The notes: generated from the letters alone by a model not told the origin. A DNA stretch of 64,000 bases from Mucilaginibacter sp. UR6-1 (GCF_020880975.1 NZ_JAJIWP010000002.1:186001-250000); one strand, 5' to 3'. Shown: positions 1-10,796, counted from the first letter of the stretch. Numbers and translations: made by a program.

Positions 1-39
1 CTATCGGTTGAAGCGCTTGAGCTGGAATTGAATAAATAA
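1..39 (+). CDS. C-terminal end of an unidentified gene (partial)
   Basis: The first 39 bases form an open frame ending LELELNK before a TAA stop. The rest of the gene lies off the left edge, so no function can be given. The frame is supported only by being open and by the short gap before the next gene. Confidence 0.35.
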   Translation, partial: LSVEALELELNK

Positions 40-90
40 TACCCTTAAAATCCCGAAACTATACCTGATTTGCTTTGTTAACAGAATATT

Positions 91-402
91 ATGGATCACA
101 ATGTATATCTGTTAGCTACCGACCCTAACGACCCTTGCAGGGATATTATCCACTCGAGGGATACCGGTTTAAAGGTGCGCGTATTTTGCCTGAACAGCGA
201 TACATTCAGGCCGAATAAAAACGAAATTCAGTTGTATGGTTATGCGCATAGCAAGCTCTATGCTTTTGAAACCATCAACATCACCTCCGAGGATGCACTT
301 GACGTAGTAAGTGCTATACAATGGTATGCCGAATATGTTGATTATCCGCAGATGGAGATATTACCAGAAGACCCCCGGCCGGGGCACGAAATAGCCATGT
401 AA
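91..402 (+). CDS. Small hypothetical protein (103 aa)
   Basis: A 103-residue acidic, soluble-looking protein without signal peptide or membrane segment. I do not recognise a family. It begins with ATG and is followed directly by a good intrinsic terminator (407-428), which supports it as a real transcribed gene. It has no obvious link to the trehalase downstream. Function unknown. Confidence 0.55.
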   Translation: MDHNVYLLATDPNDPCRDIIHSRDTGLKVRVFCLNSDTFRPNKNEIQLYGYAHSKLYAFETINITSEDALDVVSAIQWYAEYVDYPQMEILPEDPRPGHEIAM

Positions 403-406
403 TTAC

Positions 407-436
407 AACGCCGGCACAGCCCGGCGTTCTTTATTT
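407..436 (+). terminator. Intrinsic terminator after the 103-aa gene
   Basis: The arms AACGCCGG (407-414) and CCGGCGTT (421-428) form a perfect 8-bp stem with a 6-nt loop. A T-rich tail follows. It sits 5 nt after the stop codon of the 103-aa gene. Confidence 0.75.
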
Positions 437-515
437 TACAGGAGGTTAATTCTCCGTCTGGCCATCCATTTTAAATTTTCGCCATACAATTTCAACGTTT
501 AGGCGTTATAAAAGT

Positions 516-2090
516 ATGAAGAAGCTTTTACTGTTATGGTTAAGCCTGTATGCATATGCTGCGGGCGCACAGGTAAAAACCCCGGCACAGCTTTATCCTG
601 AGCTTTTTAAAAGGGTACAAATGGAGCGCGTATACGCTGATGGCAAAACTTTTCCGGACGCTGTGCCGCTGGCAGATGCCGCGCAGATCAATAAGGATTA
701 TGAAGCACAAAAAAACCAACCGGCTTTTGATCTGGCAGCTTTTGTAAAAAGCCATTTTCAGGAGCCCGTTGCCAATACCGATGTTTTTAAAAGCGACCCT
801 TCAAAAGGCATCAAAAAGCATATTGATACGCTATGGACAGTGCTGCAGCGCCATCCGGATACGGCAAAAGGTACCTCCTTGCTTGCTTTGCCTAACCCAT
901 ATATTGTACCGGGCGGCAGGTTTAGGGAAGTGTACTACTGGGATTCGTATTTTACCATGCTGGGCTTACAACAGGCGGGTAAAATTAAGGTGATAGAGGA
1001 TATGGTGGATAACTTTGCCTGGTTGATAGATAACTACGGACACATACCTAACGGCAACCGCAGCTATTATTTAACACGTTCGCAACCACCATTTTTTGCC
1101 ATGATGGTAAAGCTACTGGCCGAAGCAAAGGGCAAGGATGTCTACATAAAATACCGCCCGCAATTGGTAAAAGAATATGCCTTTTGGATGGAAGGCGCTA
1201 ATGGCCTTAAAGCCGGTGAAGCCCACAGGCATGTAGTAAAGCTGGCCGACGGAACGGTAATGAACCGATACTGGGACGATAGCGATCAGCCGCGCGAGGA
1301 ATCATATCGTGAAGATGTGCTGGAAGCCGAAAAAAGCAGGCAGCCCAAAGCGCAGTTTTACCGTAATATTCGAGCCGCTGCCGAATCGGGCTGGGATTTT
1401 AGCAGCCGCTGGTTTGCCGATGGTAAAAACCTGCATAGCATACAAACGGTCAACCTTGTTCCGGTAGATCTAAATAGTTTACTGTATAACCTCGAGCAGG
1501 TAATAGCCCGCGGCTATCGCGAAGATGGCAATGCCGAGCAAGCTGAGGTTTACTCGGCCAAAGCGCAAAAACGCAGCCGGGCTATAACCAAATACTGCTG
1601 GGATGCAAAGCAGGGTTTTTACGTGGATTATAACTGGAAAACCAAAACACGATCAACCCAACTAACCATCGCCGCTGCGTTCCCGTTGTTTTTTAATTTA
1701 GCTGCCGATGCGCAGGCCAGGCAGCTATCAGCAAAAATTAAAAATCGTTTTTTACAAACCGGGGGTGTATCAACCACGTTAAAAAATACCGGCCAGCAGT
1801 GGGACAGGCCAAACGGTTGGGCACCGCTGCAATACATTACCATTATTGGGCTGCGTAACTATAAGCAAACCACCCTGGCCAAAACCATAGCCACGGGCTG
1901 GATAAAGCAAAACACCACAGCTTTTAAACAAACCGGCAAACTGCTCGAAAAATACAACATTGAGCTTAAAGGCAACGCCGCCAAAGCAGGCGGCGGCGAG
2001 TATCCGTTACAGGATGGTTTCGGGTGGACTAATGGCGTATTGTTAAAGCTGTTACGTATTTACCCGCAAACTTATCAGGGTACATTATAG
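516..2090 (+). CDS. treA: Periplasmic trehalase, GH37
   Basis: Hydrolyses trehalose to two glucose molecules. The N-terminus (KKLLLLWLSLYAYAAGAQ) is a Sec signal peptide, so the enzyme should be periplasmic. Both family signatures are visible: PGGRFREVYYWDSY near residue 130 and QWDRPNGWAP near residue 430. The likely catalytic acid is D294 in ESGWDFSSRW and the likely base is E495 in GGGEYPLQDGFGWTNG, by analogy with E. coli TreA. The length of 524 aa is normal. Glucose released here could feed the ROK kinase and pentose-phosphate operon starting at 3.6 kb. The 3' end overlaps the convergent lyase gene by 16 bp. Confidence 0.95.
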   Translation: MKKLLLLWLSLYAYAAGAQVKTPAQLYPELFKRVQMERVYADGKTFPDAVPLADAAQINKDYEAQKNQPAFDLAAFVKSHFQEPVANTDVFKSDPSKGIKKHIDTLWTVLQRHPDTAKGTSLLALPNPYIVPGGRFREVYYWDSYFTMLGLQQAGKIKVIEDMVDNFAWLIDNYGHIPNGNRSYYLTRSQPPFFAMMVKLLAEAKGKDVYIKYRPQLVKEYAFWMEGANGLKAGEAHRHVVKLADGTVMNRYWDDSDQPREESYREDVLEAEKSRQPKAQFYRNIRAAAESGWDFSSRWFADGKNLHSIQTVNLVPVDLNSLLYNLEQVIARGYREDGNAEQAEVYSAKAQKRSRAITKYCWDAKQGFYVDYNWKTKTRSTQLTIAAAFPLFFNLAADAQARQLSAKIKNRFLQTGGVSTTLKNTGQQWDRPNGWAPLQYITIIGLRNYKQTTLAKTIATGWIKQNTTAFKQTGKLLEKYNIELKGNAAKAGGGEYPLQDGFGWTNGVLLKLLRIYPQTYQGTL

Positions 2091-3229
2091 TGTGTGTACA
2101 TGGTAAAGCCTAAAAACGTCTTATCGGCATTTACTCCATAGGTTGGCTGCTTTAGTGTTGTTAAAAAGGTGGTATTATCATTAGCAAAATACCGGTAAGC
2201 AACAGCTACACCCGGGTAAACCTCTTTTGTTGGATCGCAAAAGTTACAGCCGTTAGCACCGCCTGAATAAACCTTGCTCATAAAAGCATAGCCTTTGCCT
2301 ATACGGCCTCCGTATTCATATAGTTCTGTAGAGCCCGATTGTATCCTGTCAAGCTCGGCACCCAGCGTAATGCCTGTAAGTGAGTATTGAAAATGTACAC
2401 AATCAGTTCGTGAACAAAATTCAGGTAATGTGCCATCGTTTAATATCATCAGCGGTAATATTTCTTTTAAACGATCATATCCATTATTATAACCGGCAAT
2501 ATCATTTAAAAAAACAGATGCAGCCATCTTAGCGTAAGCAGCACTTACATACCAGTTGTTTTTAAACCCCGATGCGAATGTTTTGTCGGCGTATTCATAC
2601 ATCATCTTTCTTAAAAAAGCCTCAAATTGTGTAATATCTTCAGGTGGCCATAAACTTGTATTATCATCATTAACGTTATACCAGCGTATAATTTCGGCAG
2701 CGGCGGCAAATGTTGGAACTACCCATGCGGCTTCAAGAAAGCGCTGCTGGCCAAAGGTGCCTTTTACAGTATCCAATTTATTAAAATTGTATGCCCATCC
2801 GTTTAAAACTTCTATGGCCTTAATAACAATGGTTGTATCATGGGTTTTTGCCCATTTTAATGCCAGCGCATAGGCAAGCTGTGCGTCCGTTCGCATTTTG
2901 GTTTCTGTAGGTGTACTGCCTGATGATCTTACATATACAGTTGTCGGATATGGAGAAAGCAAGCTGCCTATATTTTTATCAATAAAACCATCAACGGTAT
3001 TGTTGAACATATTAGCACGCCACGATCCGCTTATGTTAGCATCATTGCTGATAAAGTTTAAGCTTGATGCTGTGTTTAAAATTCCGGGATGAGTAATTGA
3101 TATAACACCCCGTGAATCACGTCCTGGATTCTCGCCGCTTTTTTTGCACGAGTAAAATAACAGTAAACAAAAAACAGGTAACAGATAAATAACGTATCGG
3201 CTAAAAGCTGGAGAGTGATCAGGGGACAC
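2075..3229 (-). CDS. Alginate-lyase-like lipoprotein
   Basis: A 384-aa exported protein with a hydrophobic N-terminal segment ending in a lipobox (LLLFYSCKK), so it is probably lipid-anchored. The rest looks like an all-helical (alpha/alpha)6 barrel of the alginate lyase family (Pfam Alginate_lyase type). Supporting pieces are a FKNNWYVSA segment and a CVHFQYSL segment in the positions where such lyases carry Asn and His/Tyr catalytic residues. Substrate is unknown and the family call rests on pattern recognition. It is monocistronic and convergent with treA, overlapping it by 16 bp. Confidence 0.6.
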   Translation of the reverse strand: MSPDHSPAFSRYVIYLLPVFCLLLFYSCKKSGENPGRDSRGVISITHPGILNTASSLNFISNDANISGSWRANMFNNTVDGFIDKNIGSLLSPYPTTVYVRSSGSTPTETKMRTDAQLAYALALKWAKTHDTTIVIKAIEVLNGWAYNFNKLDTVKGTFGQQRFLEAAWVVPTFAAAAEIIRWYNVNDDNTSLWPPEDITQFEAFLRKMMYEYADKTFASGFKNNWYVSAAYAKMAASVFLNDIAGYNNGYDRLKEILPLMILNDGTLPEFCSRTDCVHFQYSLTGITLGAELDRIQSGSTELYEYGGRIGKGYAFMSKVYSGGANGCNFCDPTKEVYPGVAVAYRYFANDNTTFLTTLKQPTYGVNADKTFLGFTMYTHYNVP

Positions 3230-3579
3230 CGTAAAAAGCTTAAATGTTAGTTAACGATTAAATATTATTTTAATGTTAAAAGGTTGTAATTATCTGTTAA
3301 TCAGTTAAAATAATCGCAACAAATTAGCCATAAATATGTAAATATGCAACTGCAGGAGGATGATTTGCTTTTAAAGCTTACAACTCACATGTTTGATGAT
3401 ATTTGTCGATGGTTATTTACATTACCATATCATATTATTGTCAGTAGAAAATTAACCGGCAAACCTTTTTGTAATGATATAGTATGTATTATAGTAAAGG
3501 CTGGTTTTTTTGAATAATGAATTTAACATCCAGCTTACAATACAAGTTGTAACTTTATATTTATCTGAAAGTAACTACT
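3230..3579. other. 350-bp AT-rich intergenic region, divergent promoters expected
   Basis: This gap separates the divergent lyase-like gene and the tkt operon, so it must contain the promoters of both. It is clearly AT-rich and has no convincing ORF. A TAACTTTA box about 30 bp before the tkt ATG resembles the Bacteroidota -7 element TAnnTTTG, but I could not find a well spaced -33 box. No operator or repeat was seen. Confidence 0.4.
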
Positions 3580-5580
3580 ATGAAAAACAACACAATTGAA
3601 GAGTTAAGTGTAAACACCATCCGTTTCCTGTCAACCGATATGGTTGAAAAAGCCAACTCCGGTCACCCCGGTTTACCATTGGGCGCCGCGCCTATGGCTT
3701 ATGTGCTTTGGAGCAAGTTTTTAAGATTTAACCCGGCCGACCCAAAATGGCCAAACCGCGATCGCTTTGTGCTTTCTGCAGGTCATGGTTCGGCACTATT
3801 ATATAGTTTGTTACATTTATACGGTTATGATTTGCCGTTGGACGAATTGAAAAAATTCAGGCAGTTAGGTTCAAAAACCCCCGGTCACCCTGAGTCGGTA
3901 TTAACACCGGGCATCGAGGTAACTACAGGTCCGTTGGGGCAGGGTTTCGGTAATGGGGTAGGCCTCGGCATAGCCGAAGCGTTTACTGCCGCTACCTACA
4001 ATAAACCCGATCATAAACTCACCGACCATTACACCTACGCCATTGTAAGCGATGGCGACCTGATGGAAGGTGTAGCATCTGAGGCGGCATCATTAGCCGG
4101 CCACCTGCAATTGGGTAAGCTGATCTATTTATACGATGATAATAAAATCTCGTTAGATGGATCGACCGAATTGGCCTTTACCGAAAATGTACCTGCCCGT
4201 TTTGATGCTTATGGCTGGCACACCATTACTGTTGAAGATGGTAATGACCTGAAAGCGATTGAAGAGGCTATTTTAGCCGCGCAGGCGGTAACTGACAAGC
4301 CATCGCTTATCTCAGTTAAAACCATAATAGGTTATGGCAGCCCGCAACAGGGTACCAACAAAGTACACGGTAACCCGCTGGGTGCCGAAAACCTGAAAAA
4401 AACCAAAGAGTTTTTTGGCTGGGACCCTGAACAAACCTTCGTAATTCCTGAAGAAGTTAAGACCCATTTGGCCGAAGCCGGTAAAAAGGGTGCCGAATTG
4501 CATAAACAATGGGAAGAGTTATTCGGTAAATATGGTGAGGCTTATCCGGAAGAGAAGAAACAATTAGAATTAGCCGTTAAAGGTGACTTACCTGAAGGCT
4601 GGGATAAAGAATTGCCTGAATTTAAAGCAGGCGAAGCGTTAGCTACCCGCCAGGCATCGGGCAAGGCGCTTGATGCTTTGCGCAGCAGCATTCCATGGTT
4701 AATAGGTGGTTCTGCCGACCTGGCCAGCTCAAATGAAACGCCGAAGGATGGCGGCCTTAGCTTTCAGCCGGGCAGGTATCAGGATACCAACATCTGGTTT
4801 GGCGTACGTGAGCACGGTATGGGTTCAGCCTTAAACGGATTGGCATCATACGGAGGTATCCGTACTTATGGCGCTACCTTTTTAACTTTTAGCGATTATA
4901 TGCGTGGTTCAATCCGCCTTGCAGCACTTACCGAAGCACCGGTAACTTATATTTTTACCCACGATAGTGTTGCTTTAGGCGAAGATGGCCCTACCCACCA
5001 ATCGGTTGAGCAGGTAACCTCGTTGCGTACCACACCAAATTTAACGGTTATCCGCCCGGCAGATGCCAACGAAACGGTAGCCGCATGGCGCATTGCCATA
5101 AACAGGCTGCACGGGCCGGTAGCACTGATCCTGTCAAGGCAAAAATTACCGGTGATCGATACTGCTAAATATGCCCCTGCCAGCAATGTTGAAAAGGGTG
5201 CCTACGTATTGGCCAGTTCCTCAGATACGCCGGAAGTTATCCTGATGGCTACCGGATCAGAAGTACAGTTGGTTATAGGCGCTTACGAAAAACTGGTTGC
5301 CGAGGGTGTGAATGCCCGTGTGGTAAGCATGCCATCATGGGAGTTATTTGATAAGCAGGATAAAGCTTATCGCGACAGCGTGTTGCCGCCATCAGTACAT
5401 GCGCGTTTGGCTGTTGAGGCCGGTGTTACTTTAGGTTGGTACAAATATATTACCGCCGAAGGCGATGTGATCGGTTTAGACCGTTTTGGCGAATCGGGCC
5501 CGGGCGAGGAAGTACTGGCACACTTCGGCTTTACCATTGATAATGTATACAACAGGGCAAAAGCACTCCTTAATAAATAA
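3580..5580 (+). CDS. tkt: Transketolase
   Basis: A thiamine-diphosphate enzyme that moves two-carbon units between ketose and aldose phosphates in the non-oxidative pentose phosphate pathway. The full-length 666-aa protein shows the TPP/Mg-binding segment [19 protein letters not shown] and the C-terminal [15 protein letters not shown] and [15 protein letters not shown] segments typical of bacterial TktA. It is the first gene of an eight-gene co-directional operon and is followed after 11 bp by rpiB. Cytoplasmic. Confidence 0.97.
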   Translation: MKNNTIEELSVNTIRFLSTDMVEKANSGHPGLPLGAAPMAYVLWSKFLRFNPADPKWPNRDRFVLSAGHGSALLYSLLHLYGYDLPLDELKKFRQLGSKTPGHPESVLTPGIEVTTGPLGQGFGNGVGLGIAEAFTAATYNKPDHKLTDHYTYAIVSDGDLMEGVASEAASLAGHLQLGKLIYLYDDNKISLDGSTELAFTENVPARFDAYGWHTITVEDGNDLKAIEEAILAAQAVTDKPSLISVKTIIGYGSPQQGTNKVHGNPLGAENLKKTKEFFGWDPEQTFVIPEEVKTHLAEAGKKGAELHKQWEELFGKYGEAYPEEKKQLELAVKGDLPEGWDKELPEFKAGEALATRQASGKALDALRSSIPWLIGGSADLASSNETPKDGGLSFQPGRYQDTNIWFGVREHGMGSALNGLASYGGIRTYGATFLTFSDYMRGSIRLAALTEAPVTYIFTHDSVALGEDGPTHQSVEQVTSLRTTPNLTVIRPADANETVAAWRIAINRLHGPVALILSRQKLPVIDTAKYAPASNVEKGAYVLASSSDTPEVILMATGSEVQLVIGAYEKLVAEGVNARVVSMPSWELFDKQDKAYRDSVLPPSVHARLAVEAGVTLGWYKYITAEGDVIGLDRFGESGPGEEVLAHFGFTIDNVYNRAKALLNK

Positions 5581-5591
5581 TATATTTAGCT

Positions 5592-6038
5592 ATGAAAATT
5601 GGAATAGCGGCCGATCACGCCGGTTTTGATCAAAAGCAATCGCTGGTAAAACAACTGCAAAGCGAAGGTTATGAAATTGTTGACTATGGCGCTCACGAGT
5701 ATGACGCTGTTGACGATTATCCGGATATTGTGGTGCCCCTGGCCAACGCCATTGTAAACGGCGAGGTTGAAAAAGGTATTGCCGTATGTGGCAGCGGCGT
5801 AGGCGTATCGGTAGCGGCCAATAAAATAAAGGGCATCCGCGCGGCATTAATTACCGAAAGCTATTCGGCACACCAGGGCGTTGAGCATGATGATATGAAC
5901 CTGATGTGCATTGGCGGCCGTGTATTGGGCGCATCTCTTATAACTGAACTGGCGCACGCGTTTATTAACGCGAAGTATGATGGTGGCGAGCGTTTTCAGC
6001 GCCGTTTAGATAAAGTTCTCGCATTAGAAAAAAATTAA
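5592..6038 (+). CDS. rpiB: Ribose 5-phosphate isomerase B
   Basis: Interconverts ribose 5-phosphate and ribulose 5-phosphate. The N-terminus MKIGIAADHAGFDQK and the CGSGVGVSVAANKIKGIRAA segment, containing the catalytic cysteine C66, are diagnostic of the RpiB/LacAB family. The length of 148 aa is normal. It lies between tkt and tal with 11-bp and 5-bp gaps, consistent with translation from one mRNA. RpiA is not present in the window. Confidence 0.95.
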   Translation: MKIGIAADHAGFDQKQSLVKQLQSEGYEIVDYGAHEYDAVDDYPDIVVPLANAIVNGEVEKGIAVCGSGVGVSVAANKIKGIRAALITESYSAHQGVEHDDMNLMCIGGRVLGASLITELAHAFINAKYDGGERFQRRLDKVLALEKN

Positions 6039-6043
6039 AGATT

Positions 6044-7171
6044 ATGAAAAATCCACTGCAAAGAGTATCAGATTATGGCCAGAGCATCTGGCTTGACTAT
6101 ATCAGAAGAAAGTTTGTTCAATCAGGCGAGCTTAAAAAATTAATTGACGATGGCGAGCTGAAAGGCTTAACCTCAAACCCGGCTATATTTGAAGAAGCCA
6201 TTGCCAAAAGTGATGACTACAACGAGTCCATCTCCGAATTGACAAAACAAGGTAAATCTCCGGAGGAAATATTTTTGTCAATAGCTGTTGAGGACGTTCG
6301 TGCCGCTGCCGACCTTTTCAAAGGTGTTTATGAAGAAAGCAATGGGCTGGATGGTTATGTAAGTTTAGAAGTATCACCAAGCCTTGCGCAAAATACCGAA
6401 GGTACCATTACCGAAGCGCGTTCATCATGGGAGTTACTGGATCGTAAAAACGTAATGATAAAAGTACCTGGTACCAAAGAGGGTTTACCGGTTATTGAAC
6501 AATTGATAAGCGAAGGTATTAACGTAAATGTTACCCTGCTTTTCAGTTTGGACCGTTACCGTGAGGTAGCCGAGGCTTATGTGGCTGGTATTGAAAAGCG
6601 TTTGGCTAATGGTGAACCTGTTGATAAGGTAGCCTCGGTAGCCAGTTTCTTTTTAAGCCGTATCGATAGCATGGTTGATCCATTGCTGGAAGCCATTATT
6701 AAGGATAATCCTGATAAAGCTGCTCCGGCACGCAAGATATTAGGCAAAGTGGCCATTTCGAGCGCGCAGGCAGCGTATCAAATTTATAAAGACATATTTA
6801 AAAGCGACCGTTTTAAGGCGCTTGAAGCCAAAGGTGCCAAACCGCAGCGTTTATTATGGGCAAGTACCAGCGCTAAAAACCCGGCATTCAGCGATATTAT
6901 CTACGTAGAATCATTAATAGGCCCCGAAACAGTGAACACTGTACCGGTTGATACGCTGAACGCTTACCGCGATCATGGTAACCCCGAATCTCGTTTGGAT
7001 GGTACCTATGAGGAGGCACGTTATGTGCTTTATCAACTTGAAGATGTTGTAGAGATCAGCCTGCCGGAGGTTACCCAAAAATTAGAAGATGAAGGCATCC
7101 AGAAATTCATCAAGCCTTTTGATAGCCTGATGAAAACCATAGCCGATAAAAAAGGGGAGGTGGCCGTATGA
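6044..7171 (+). CDS. tal: Transaldolase
   Basis: Transfers a dihydroxyacetone unit between sugar phosphates in the pentose phosphate pathway. The Schiff-base lysine is K140 in NVMIKVPGTKEG, and the N-terminal LKGLTSNPAIFEEAI motif is characteristic. At 375 aa it belongs to the longer transaldolase class related to the N-terminal half of Tal-Pgi fusions. No glucose-6-phosphate isomerase domain follows. The stop overlaps the next gene by 4 bp (ATGA), indicating translational coupling. Confidence 0.95.
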   Translation: MKNPLQRVSDYGQSIWLDYIRRKFVQSGELKKLIDDGELKGLTSNPAIFEEAIAKSDDYNESISELTKQGKSPEEIFLSIAVEDVRAAADLFKGVYEESNGLDGYVSLEVSPSLAQNTEGTITEARSSWELLDRKNVMIKVPGTKEGLPVIEQLISEGINVNVTLLFSLDRYREVAEAYVAGIEKRLANGEPVDKVASVASFFLSRIDSMVDPLLEAIIKDNPDKAAPARKILGKVAISSAQAAYQIYKDIFKSDRFKALEAKGAKPQRLLWASTSAKNPAFSDIIYVESLIGPETVNTVPVDTLNAYRDHGNPESRLDGTYEEARYVLYQLEDVVEISLPEVTQKLEDEGIQKFIKPFDSLMKTIADKKGEVAV

Positions 7172-7791
7172 GCCAACCCGCTGTAAAGGCGCTTTTTCTT
7201 GACCTCGGCGGTGTGTTCCTGACCAACGGTTGGGACCGCAATTCCAGACAAAAAGCCGCCGAGGTTTTTAACCTCGACTTTGCCGATATGAACGAGCGCC
7301 ACCGCATTATTTTTGATGCCTATGAAGCCGGTAAAATGACCCTTACCGAATACGTTAACCTATTGGTTTTTCACCAGGAGCGTAGCTTTACCCTTGATGA
7401 TTTTACCGACTTTATGTACAACGAGTCGGCCCCTTACCAGGATATGATCGATCTGGTTTGTCGTATTAAGAAAAAATATAACCTCAGAACGGTAGCTGTT
7501 AATAACGAAGGGCGAGAATTGAACGAATACCGCATACATAAGTTTGGTCTTACGGGATGGATCGATATTTTTGCTTCGTCGTGCTTTGTACATACCCGCA
7601 AACCGGATAAAGATATTTATCTTTCCGCGCTTGATCTGTCGCAGGTGAAACCTGAAGAGGTGGTATACATTGACGACCGGAAGGTATTTACGGAAGCAGC
7701 CGCGGCACTGGGTATAAAAGGCATTCATCACATAAATGTTGATACCACCAGGCAGGCACTTGCCGGATTTGGCTTAATTGGAACACTATAA
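7168..7791 (+). CDS. HAD-superfamily sugar-phosphatase-like protein
   Basis: A 207-aa HAD hydrolase of the YihX-like group. Motif I is LFLDLGGVF with nucleophile D12 and Gly in place of the usual second Asp. Motif II is AVNNEGREL, motif III is the Lys in RKPDKDIY, and motif IV is VVYIDDRKVF. The ATG overlaps the tal stop (ATGA). Being embedded and coupled in a pentose-phosphate operon suggests a sugar-phosphate substrate or a metabolite-repair role, but the substrate is not readable from sequence. Confidence 0.85.
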   Translation: MSQPAVKALFLDLGGVFLTNGWDRNSRQKAAEVFNLDFADMNERHRIIFDAYEAGKMTLTEYVNLLVFHQERSFTLDDFTDFMYNESAPYQDMIDLVCRIKKKYNLRTVAVNNEGRELNEYRIHKFGLTGWIDIFASSCFVHTRKPDKDIYLSALDLSQVKPEEVVYIDDRKVFTEAAAALGIKGIHHINVDTTRQALAGFGLIGTL

Positions 7792-7825
7792 TCTGAAACA
7801 CAATATAATAAAACACTAAAAAACT

Positions 7826-9235
7826 ATGGCTCAATATGATTTTGGCATTGTTGGATTAGGCGTAATGGGCAGAAACTTACTGCTTAACGTAGCCGACCAT
7901 GGCTTTGCCGCCGCAGGCTTGGACGTTGACGCTGAAAAAGCAAGCGCTTTTGAAAAAGCGGCTAAAGAAGGTCAGCAGGTAAAAGGTACCACCTCTGCCG
8001 AGGAATTTGCTGGTTCAATAAAAACGCCGAGAGCGATAATGCTGCTGGTGCCTGCCGGTAAACCGGTTGATGCCGCTATACAAACCCTGTTACCCTTCCT
8101 TGAAAAAGGCGATATCGTTATTGATGGTGGTAACAGCTATTTCCCTGATACCGACCGCCGCGTGGCTGAACTTGAAGAAAAAGGCATTCACTTTTTCGGC
8201 ATGGGTATATCAGGTGGTGAAAAAGGTGCCCGTTTCGGCCCGAGCATGATGCCGGGTGGCGATAAAAACGCTTACGAGCGCCTGCGCCCTGTATTTGAAG
8301 CCATTGCCGCTAAAGTTGATGGCGAGCCATGCGTGGCCTACCTGGGTAACGGCTCTGCCGGTAACTATGTAAAAATGGCGCACAACGGTATTGAGTACGC
8401 GCTGATGCAACTGATCTCTGAAAGCTATGACCTGCTAAAACGCGGTCTGGGCTTTGCGGATGCCGAGCTGCAACCCATATTTGAGGAGTGGAACAATACG
8501 GAACTTAAATCATTCCTGATCGAGATCACATCAGATATCCTGAAGAAAAAAGATGAAGGCAGCGATGAGCTGCTGGTAAACTTTGTGTCTGACCGCGCCC
8601 GTTCAAAAGGTACCGGTAAATGGACATCGCAGGATGCCATGAACCTGCAGGTTCCGGTTCCGGTTATTGATGCCGCCGTAACCATGCGAGATTTATCGGC
8701 CTACAAAACCGAAAGAGTTAAAGCCGCTGAATTATTAAAAGTAACGCCAACCGAAATAGGTGCTGTTGATAAGCAAAAGTTTGTAGCCCAGCTTAAAAAT
8801 GCCTACTACTTTGCCATGATAAATACTTATGCGCAAGGCCTGGCTCAATTGTTCGTAGCTTCAAAAGAGTATAACTACGATCTTAACCTTGAAGAGGTGG
8901 CCAAGATTTGGCGTGGTGGCTGTATCATCCGCGCGGTATGTTTAGAGGATTTCCGCAAGGCATTCCAAAAGCAACCGGGCCTGTCAAACATTCTGCTGGA
9001 TGAAGAGATTGGCGCTACCCTGCTTGCAAAACAAGGTGACACCCGCGATATTATTAAGATAGCTATTGATAAAGGTATTCCGGTACCGGCGTTTATGGCC
9101 TCATTAAGCTATTTTGATGGTTATCGCAGTGCAACCCTGCCAACTAATTTGGTACAGGCGCAGCGCGATTATTTTGGCGCGCACCAGTACGAACGTACTG
9201 ACCGCGAAGGTGTATTCCACACCGAGTGGAAATAG
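7826..9235 (+). CDS. gnd: 6-phosphogluconate dehydrogenase, decarboxylating
   Basis: Oxidises 6-phosphogluconate to ribulose 5-phosphate and CO2 with NAD(P)+. The Rossmann motif GLGVMGRNL is at the N-terminus. The family signature IDGGNSYFPDTDRR and the GMGISGGEKGARFGPSMMPGG segment are intact. The length of 469 aa is typical of the dimeric long form. It lies 34 bp after the HAD gene and 35 bp before zwf, so the oxidative branch is encoded as a block. Confidence 0.97.
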   Translation: MAQYDFGIVGLGVMGRNLLLNVADHGFAAAGLDVDAEKASAFEKAAKEGQQVKGTTSAEEFAGSIKTPRAIMLLVPAGKPVDAAIQTLLPFLEKGDIVIDGGNSYFPDTDRRVAELEEKGIHFFGMGISGGEKGARFGPSMMPGGDKNAYERLRPVFEAIAAKVDGEPCVAYLGNGSAGNYVKMAHNGIEYALMQLISESYDLLKRGLGFADAELQPIFEEWNNTELKSFLIEITSDILKKKDEGSDELLVNFVSDRARSKGTGKWTSQDAMNLQVPVPVIDAAVTMRDLSAYKTERVKAAELLKVTPTEIGAVDKQKFVAQLKNAYYFAMINTYAQGLAQLFVASKEYNYDLNLEEVAKIWRGGCIIRAVCLEDFRKAFQKQPGLSNILLDEEIGATLLAKQGDTRDIIKIAIDKGIPVPAFMASLSYFDGYRSATLPTNLVQAQRDYFGAHQYERTDREGVFHTEWK

Positions 9236-9270
9236 TACGATAACAAATTCATACCAAACAATCGCAAAAA

Positions 9271-10794
9271 ATGAAAACGGTTAAAAATGACCATCCGGTA
9301 ATTATGGTGATATTTGGCGGTACAGGTGACCTTGCCAAACGTAAGTTAATACCGGCATTATATAATTTATACCTCGAAAACTGGCTGCCCGAAAATTTTG
9401 CCATTATTGGCCTGGGCCGTACCGAACTTACAGACGACCAGTTCAGGGAGCGCCTGCACGAGGGTTTAGGTGAGTTTTCGCGCAGCGGAGCACCTGACCC
9501 GGAAAAGTGGGGAGTTTTTAAGGAATCTATCTCTTACTTTCAATCCAACATCAACGATGAAAAATCGTATGCTGATTTAAATAAGAAGATGGAAGGCCAA
9601 AGCAAAACCTGGGGCGTACGTGCCAACAGGTTGTTCTACCTTTCGGTAGCGCCGCAGTTTATTGAGGCGGTTACCGTTAATATTAAAAAAGCAGGTTTGG
9701 CGGCTGATATTGAGCGCGACCGCATGGTGATTGAAAAGCCTTTCGGCCACAACAAGGAAACCGCTATCGAGCTGAACAAGCTGCTTACCCGTACTTTCAA
9801 CGAGGAGCAGATCTACCGTATTGACCATTACCTGGGTAAAGAAACGGTGCAGAACATCCTCGCTTTCCGTTTTGCCAATACTTTGTTTGAACCACTTTGG
9901 AACCGTAATTATATTGATTACGTGCAGATAACCGTGGCCGAACAGGTAGGTGTTGAGGATCGTGGTGGTTACTACGAAGGCTCAGGCGCTTTGCGCGATA
10001 TGATACAGAACCACCTGCTGCAGATACTGTGTATGGTGGCTATGGAACCACCGGCATCATTTAAGGCTGAGGAAGTGCGTAACCGCAAGGTTGATGTGAT
10101 GCGTGCCGTTCGCCGTATGAAACATGATGAGGTGAACAAATATGCCGTACGTGGCCAGTATGGCGAAGGTTGGCTGCAAGGTAAAAAAGTGCCGGGCTAC
10201 CGCCAGGAACAAGGCGTTAACCCGCATTCAAATACCGAAACTTTTGCCGCTATCAAGTTCTTTATTGATAACTGGCGCTGGCAGGATGTGCCGTTTTACC
10301 TGCGCACCGGTAAACGTATGCAGGATAAAACCTCATCAATCACCATACAGTTTAAACCGGTGCCGCACTCAACATTCCACGAACGCCAGTCGGACAACCT
10401 GATGGCAAACCGTTTAACCATCAACATTCAGCCGCAGATGGATATACGCCTACGTTTTATGGCCAAAAAAACCGGCCTTGAAATGGAGCTGAACCCTGCC
10501 GATATGATATTTGATTACGATACCTGCTCAACACAAACACCGGAGGCTTACGAAACCCTGTTGCTTGATGCCATGCGGGGTGATGCTACGCTTTTTATGC
10601 GATCTGACCAGGTGGAGGAAGCATGGGACGTGATCACGCCGATTTTGGAGGTATGGGAGTCAAGAGAATCATTGGATTTTGCGAACTATGCCGCCGGATC
10701 ATGGGGCCCTGAAACCTCAGAGGCGCTTATTGCCCGCGAAGGCCATATCTGGGCGTTGAACATACATGGTAACGACCGTAAAAAAGACTGCTAA
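9271..10794 (+). CDS. zwf: Glucose-6-phosphate 1-dehydrogenase
   Basis: Catalyses the first oxidative step, glucose 6-phosphate to 6-phosphogluconolactone. The N-terminal nucleotide-binding motif is [18 protein letters not shown] and the active-site segment is [10 protein letters not shown] with the catalytic His. The length of 507 aa is typical. It is followed after 2 bp by pgl, whose product is the next enzyme, indicating tight co-expression. Confidence 0.97.
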   Translation: MKTVKNDHPVIMVIFGGTGDLAKRKLIPALYNLYLENWLPENFAIIGLGRTELTDDQFRERLHEGLGEFSRSGAPDPEKWGVFKESISYFQSNINDEKSYADLNKKMEGQSKTWGVRANRLFYLSVAPQFIEAVTVNIKKAGLAADIERDRMVIEKPFGHNKETAIELNKLLTRTFNEEQIYRIDHYLGKETVQNILAFRFANTLFEPLWNRNYIDYVQITVAEQVGVEDRGGYYEGSGALRDMIQNHLLQILCMVAMEPPASFKAEEVRNRKVDVMRAVRRMKHDEVNKYAVRGQYGEGWLQGKKVPGYRQEQGVNPHSNTETFAAIKFFIDNWRWQDVPFYLRTGKRMQDKTSSITIQFKPVPHSTFHERQSDNLMANRLTINIQPQMDIRLRFMAKKTGLEMELNPADMIFDYDTCSTQTPEAYETLLLDAMRGDATLFMRSDQVEEAWDVITPILEVWESRESLDFANYAAGSWGPETSEALIAREGHIWALNIHGNDRKKDC

Positions 10795-10796
10795 AC

